The notes under the pieces were generated by a model. It ran no database searches and was not told where the DNA came from. It worked only from the letters and a program-made list of their open reading frames with translations. Positions 15,592-16,572 of a DNA stretch of 16,572 nt are shown piece after piece. A program made the position numbers and the translations under genes. Source of the DNA: JAPWJZ01 sp035626855 (lineage in GTDB: Bacteria; Pseudomonadota; Alphaproteobacteria; Micavibrionales; UBA2020); assembly GCA_035626855.1 (NCBI GenBank), contig DASPMW010000120.1, positions 1 to 16,572 of the forward strand. Direction: 5' to 3'. Positions within the stretch are counted from its first letter, which is position 1. Every line of letters starts with the position of its first letter.

Positions 15592-15607
15592 TAGCTGTTA
15601 TCAGCTA
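15592..15607. promoter_or_regulatory. lux-box-like inverted repeat upstream of the RTX gene
   Basis: TAGCTG-TTAT-CAGCTA, a perfect 6-bp inverted repeat, begins 3 bases after the stop of the upstream luxR (15610-15612) and lies 148 bases before the RTX start. It has no T-run, so it is a poor terminator. A related 16-mer is found at 16416-16431 in the matching place after the second luxR. Proposed binding site for the LuxR-type proteins encoded beside it; inference. Confidence 0.4.
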
Positions 15608-15609
15608 GA

Positions 15610-16329
15610 TCATATCTGGATCAAACCGCGGAACAGAGCTTCGACTGCCGCGACGGTGATTTTGTTGGTGCCAAACTTCCGAAGTGCGCTGGCGGCGTGA
15701 ATGTTGACCGTATGGGTTGAGATGCCAAGGATAGCGGCAATCTCACCCCGCGTTTTACCGACTGCGCACCATTGCAGGATCTCCGCCTCCCGGCTGGAAA
15801 GCCTGATCGGTGTGTCCTCTTCGGAATTGCGGTTCATTGTCAGGTAAGAAGAATAAAACTGATGCGCCAGCAAACTGGCCATTGTCATGACGATCGGAGC
15901 GGCATCCCTCACCTCTGAACTTGCAACGCCAACAACAGCGACAGCGCCCCTCGGCCCGCGGAGCGGAATGGAGACGCCGTCGTAAAAGCCGGCATCCCTG
16001 ATTGCAGCTATGAAATCAGCCTGGCGTTTCGTAAGCCCCCGCGCCGCAACGTCCGCCCATTTGAACGGCCGATCAGAAATAAACACCCGCGCCCGAAGCG
16101 GGTCTATCACATAGAGTTTTTTTTGGGAGTAATCTTTCAAAAAGCTTTGCGGAAGATCGCTGAAGACGATCTGGGGATATGCCAAGTGGTTTCCAAGCCC
16201 TTTATGTACGGATAACAATGCAAACGTGACCCTGTCGAACCCTATCCTGGCTAAAGCCGCTCGAAATGATGCAATAAGCGCATCCAGGTCATTTATTTCC
16301 AGAGATGTCTCGATGAACGCTTCTATCAA
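15610..16329 (-). CDS. LuxR-family regulator with autoinducer-binding-like domain
   Basis: 239-residue transcription regulator. Residues about 10-165 fit the LuxR autoinducer-binding domain. Taking D76-P77 as the TraR Asp70-Pro71 pair, Tyr61 matches Y67, Trp85 matches W91, and the conserved Gly region is FYDGVSIPLRG (115-125). The Trp57 position is Phe63. Residues about 176-239 are the LuxR helix-turn-helix (LSSREAEILQWCAVGKTRGE, then LGISTHTVNIHAASALRKF). No ATG is available: an in-frame TAA lies upstream, and the first usable start is TTG at 16329, with AGGA a few bases before. No luxI gene is in the window, so it is either a LuxR 'solo' or its synthase lies elsewhere. It lies upstream of the RTX gene and downstream of a second luxR, all on the minus strand. 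Confidence 0.9.
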   Translation of the reverse strand: MIEAFIETSLEINDLDALIASFRAALARIGFDRVTFALLSVHKGLGNHLAYPQIVFSDLPQSFLKDYSQKKLYVIDPLRARVFISDRPFKWADVAARGLTKRQADFIAAIRDAGFYDGVSIPLRGPRGAVAVVGVASSEVRDAAPIVMTMASLLAHQFYSSYLTMNRNSEEDTPIRLSSREAEILQWCAVGKTRGEIAAILGISTHTVNIHAASALRKFGTNKITVAAVEALFRGLIQI

Positions 16330-16415
16330 GGCTGTCCTGAATTCTCGGAGGTAGGGGGAATGGCTCGTAGAAATGAGAGCATTAAGAGTTTAATGCACCA
16401 CCGAGATCAGTAAAC

Positions 16416-16431
16416 TAGCGCTAAATAGCTA
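16416..16431. promoter_or_regulatory. Second lux-box-like inverted repeat, upstream of the complete luxR
   Basis: On the minus strand it reads TAGCTATTTAGCGCTA, with TAGC/GCTA ends and an inner TAGCGCTA palindrome. It matches 11 of 16 positions of the element at 15592-15607 and lies 7 bases after the stop of the second luxR. One base downstream on the minus strand is TTTACT, 16 bases, then TAAACT, a possible weak promoter. The repeat would sit just upstream of its -35, the usual place for a LuxR activator site. Inference. Confidence 0.38.
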
Positions 16432-16437
16432 TACCGC

Positions 16438-16572
16438 TCAGACCTGAATAATGCCCATGTGAAGCGCGCGCAATGCAGCTACCGTTATATTTCCTGTATC
16501 GAATTTTTTCAGGACAGACGCGACGTGGATGTTCACCGTATGCTTTGAAATGCCAAGTATGATCGCTATTTC
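16438..16572 (-). CDS. Second LuxR-family regulator (only the C-terminal 44 residues in window)
   Basis: The last 44 codons of a minus-strand gene whose 5' part lies beyond the window; the stop TGA is at 16438-16440. The fragment EIAIILGISKHTVNIHVASV... ending in GIIQV is the recognition half of a LuxR-type helix-turn-helix. It matches the C-terminus of the neighbouring regulator at 30 of 44 positions without gaps, which points to a tandem duplication. Its sensory domain cannot be seen, so whether it binds an autoinducer is unknown. 108 bases separate it from the next luxR start. Confidence 0.88.
   Translation of the reverse strand, partial: EIAIILGISKHTVNIHVASVLKKFDTGNITVAALRALHMGIIQV

Overview
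The window looks like a chromosomal segment of a moderately GC-rich Gram-negative bacterium, most likely an alphaproteobacterium. The reasons are a PetR-like OmpR-family regulator beside ilvE, a family-6 type DNA glycosylase, a prpBCD methylcitrate set, a short YjfB-like 'putative motility' gene, and a giant RTX protein with a type I secretion C-terminus. This placement is inferred from gene content and protein style; no rRNA or other taxonomic marker is present. I saw no tRNA, rRNA, insertion sequence, phage gene or CRISPR array. No gene-free stretch is longer than about 165 bases.

Left part (1-3779): the window opens inside a response regulator on the minus strand (3' end cut off). It diverges from ilvE (branched-chain aminotransferase, plus). 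After ilvE comes a large plus-strand membrane protein carrying a spermidine-synthase-like Rossmann domain between two multi-pass membrane blocks. Its catalytic Asp appears to be replaced.

Central part (3781-8595): propionate breakdown by the methylcitrate cycle, all on the minus strand and read in the order prpD (2-methylcitrate dehydratase), prpB (2-methylisocitrate lyase), prpC (2-methylcitrate synthase). A hypoxanthine/uracil-DNA glycosylase gene with a TTG start follows 2 bases after the prpC stop. The three prp genes do not form a compact operon. Two small genes on the opposite strand sit between them: a YjfB-like 50-residue ORF (5593-5745, GTG start, own terminator) and a 69-residue very basic protein (6840-7049). 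prpE, acnD/prpF and a prp regulator are not in the window.

Right part (8744-16572): an ankyrin-like gene (plus) has a strong consensus promoter and diverges from prpD. It shares a bidirectional terminator with a 2034-residue RTX protein gene on the minus strand (9340-15444). The first half of that protein is a regular tandem array of about 80-residue units in distinct length classes, laid out A A B X C B C B B B A A. An HCBP-related domain, more diverged repeats and a C-terminal type I secretion target domain follow. Upstream on the same strand lie two tandem LuxR-type regulators. The first is complete, with an autoinducer-binding-like domain; the second is cut by the window end. Just after each luxR stop codon is a 16-bp TAGC-N8-GCTA inverted repeat, lying upstream of the next gene. 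This suggests, by inference, a quorum-sensing-like circuit in which the LuxR proteins control each other and the giant RTX protein. No luxI synthase and no type I exporter is visible here.
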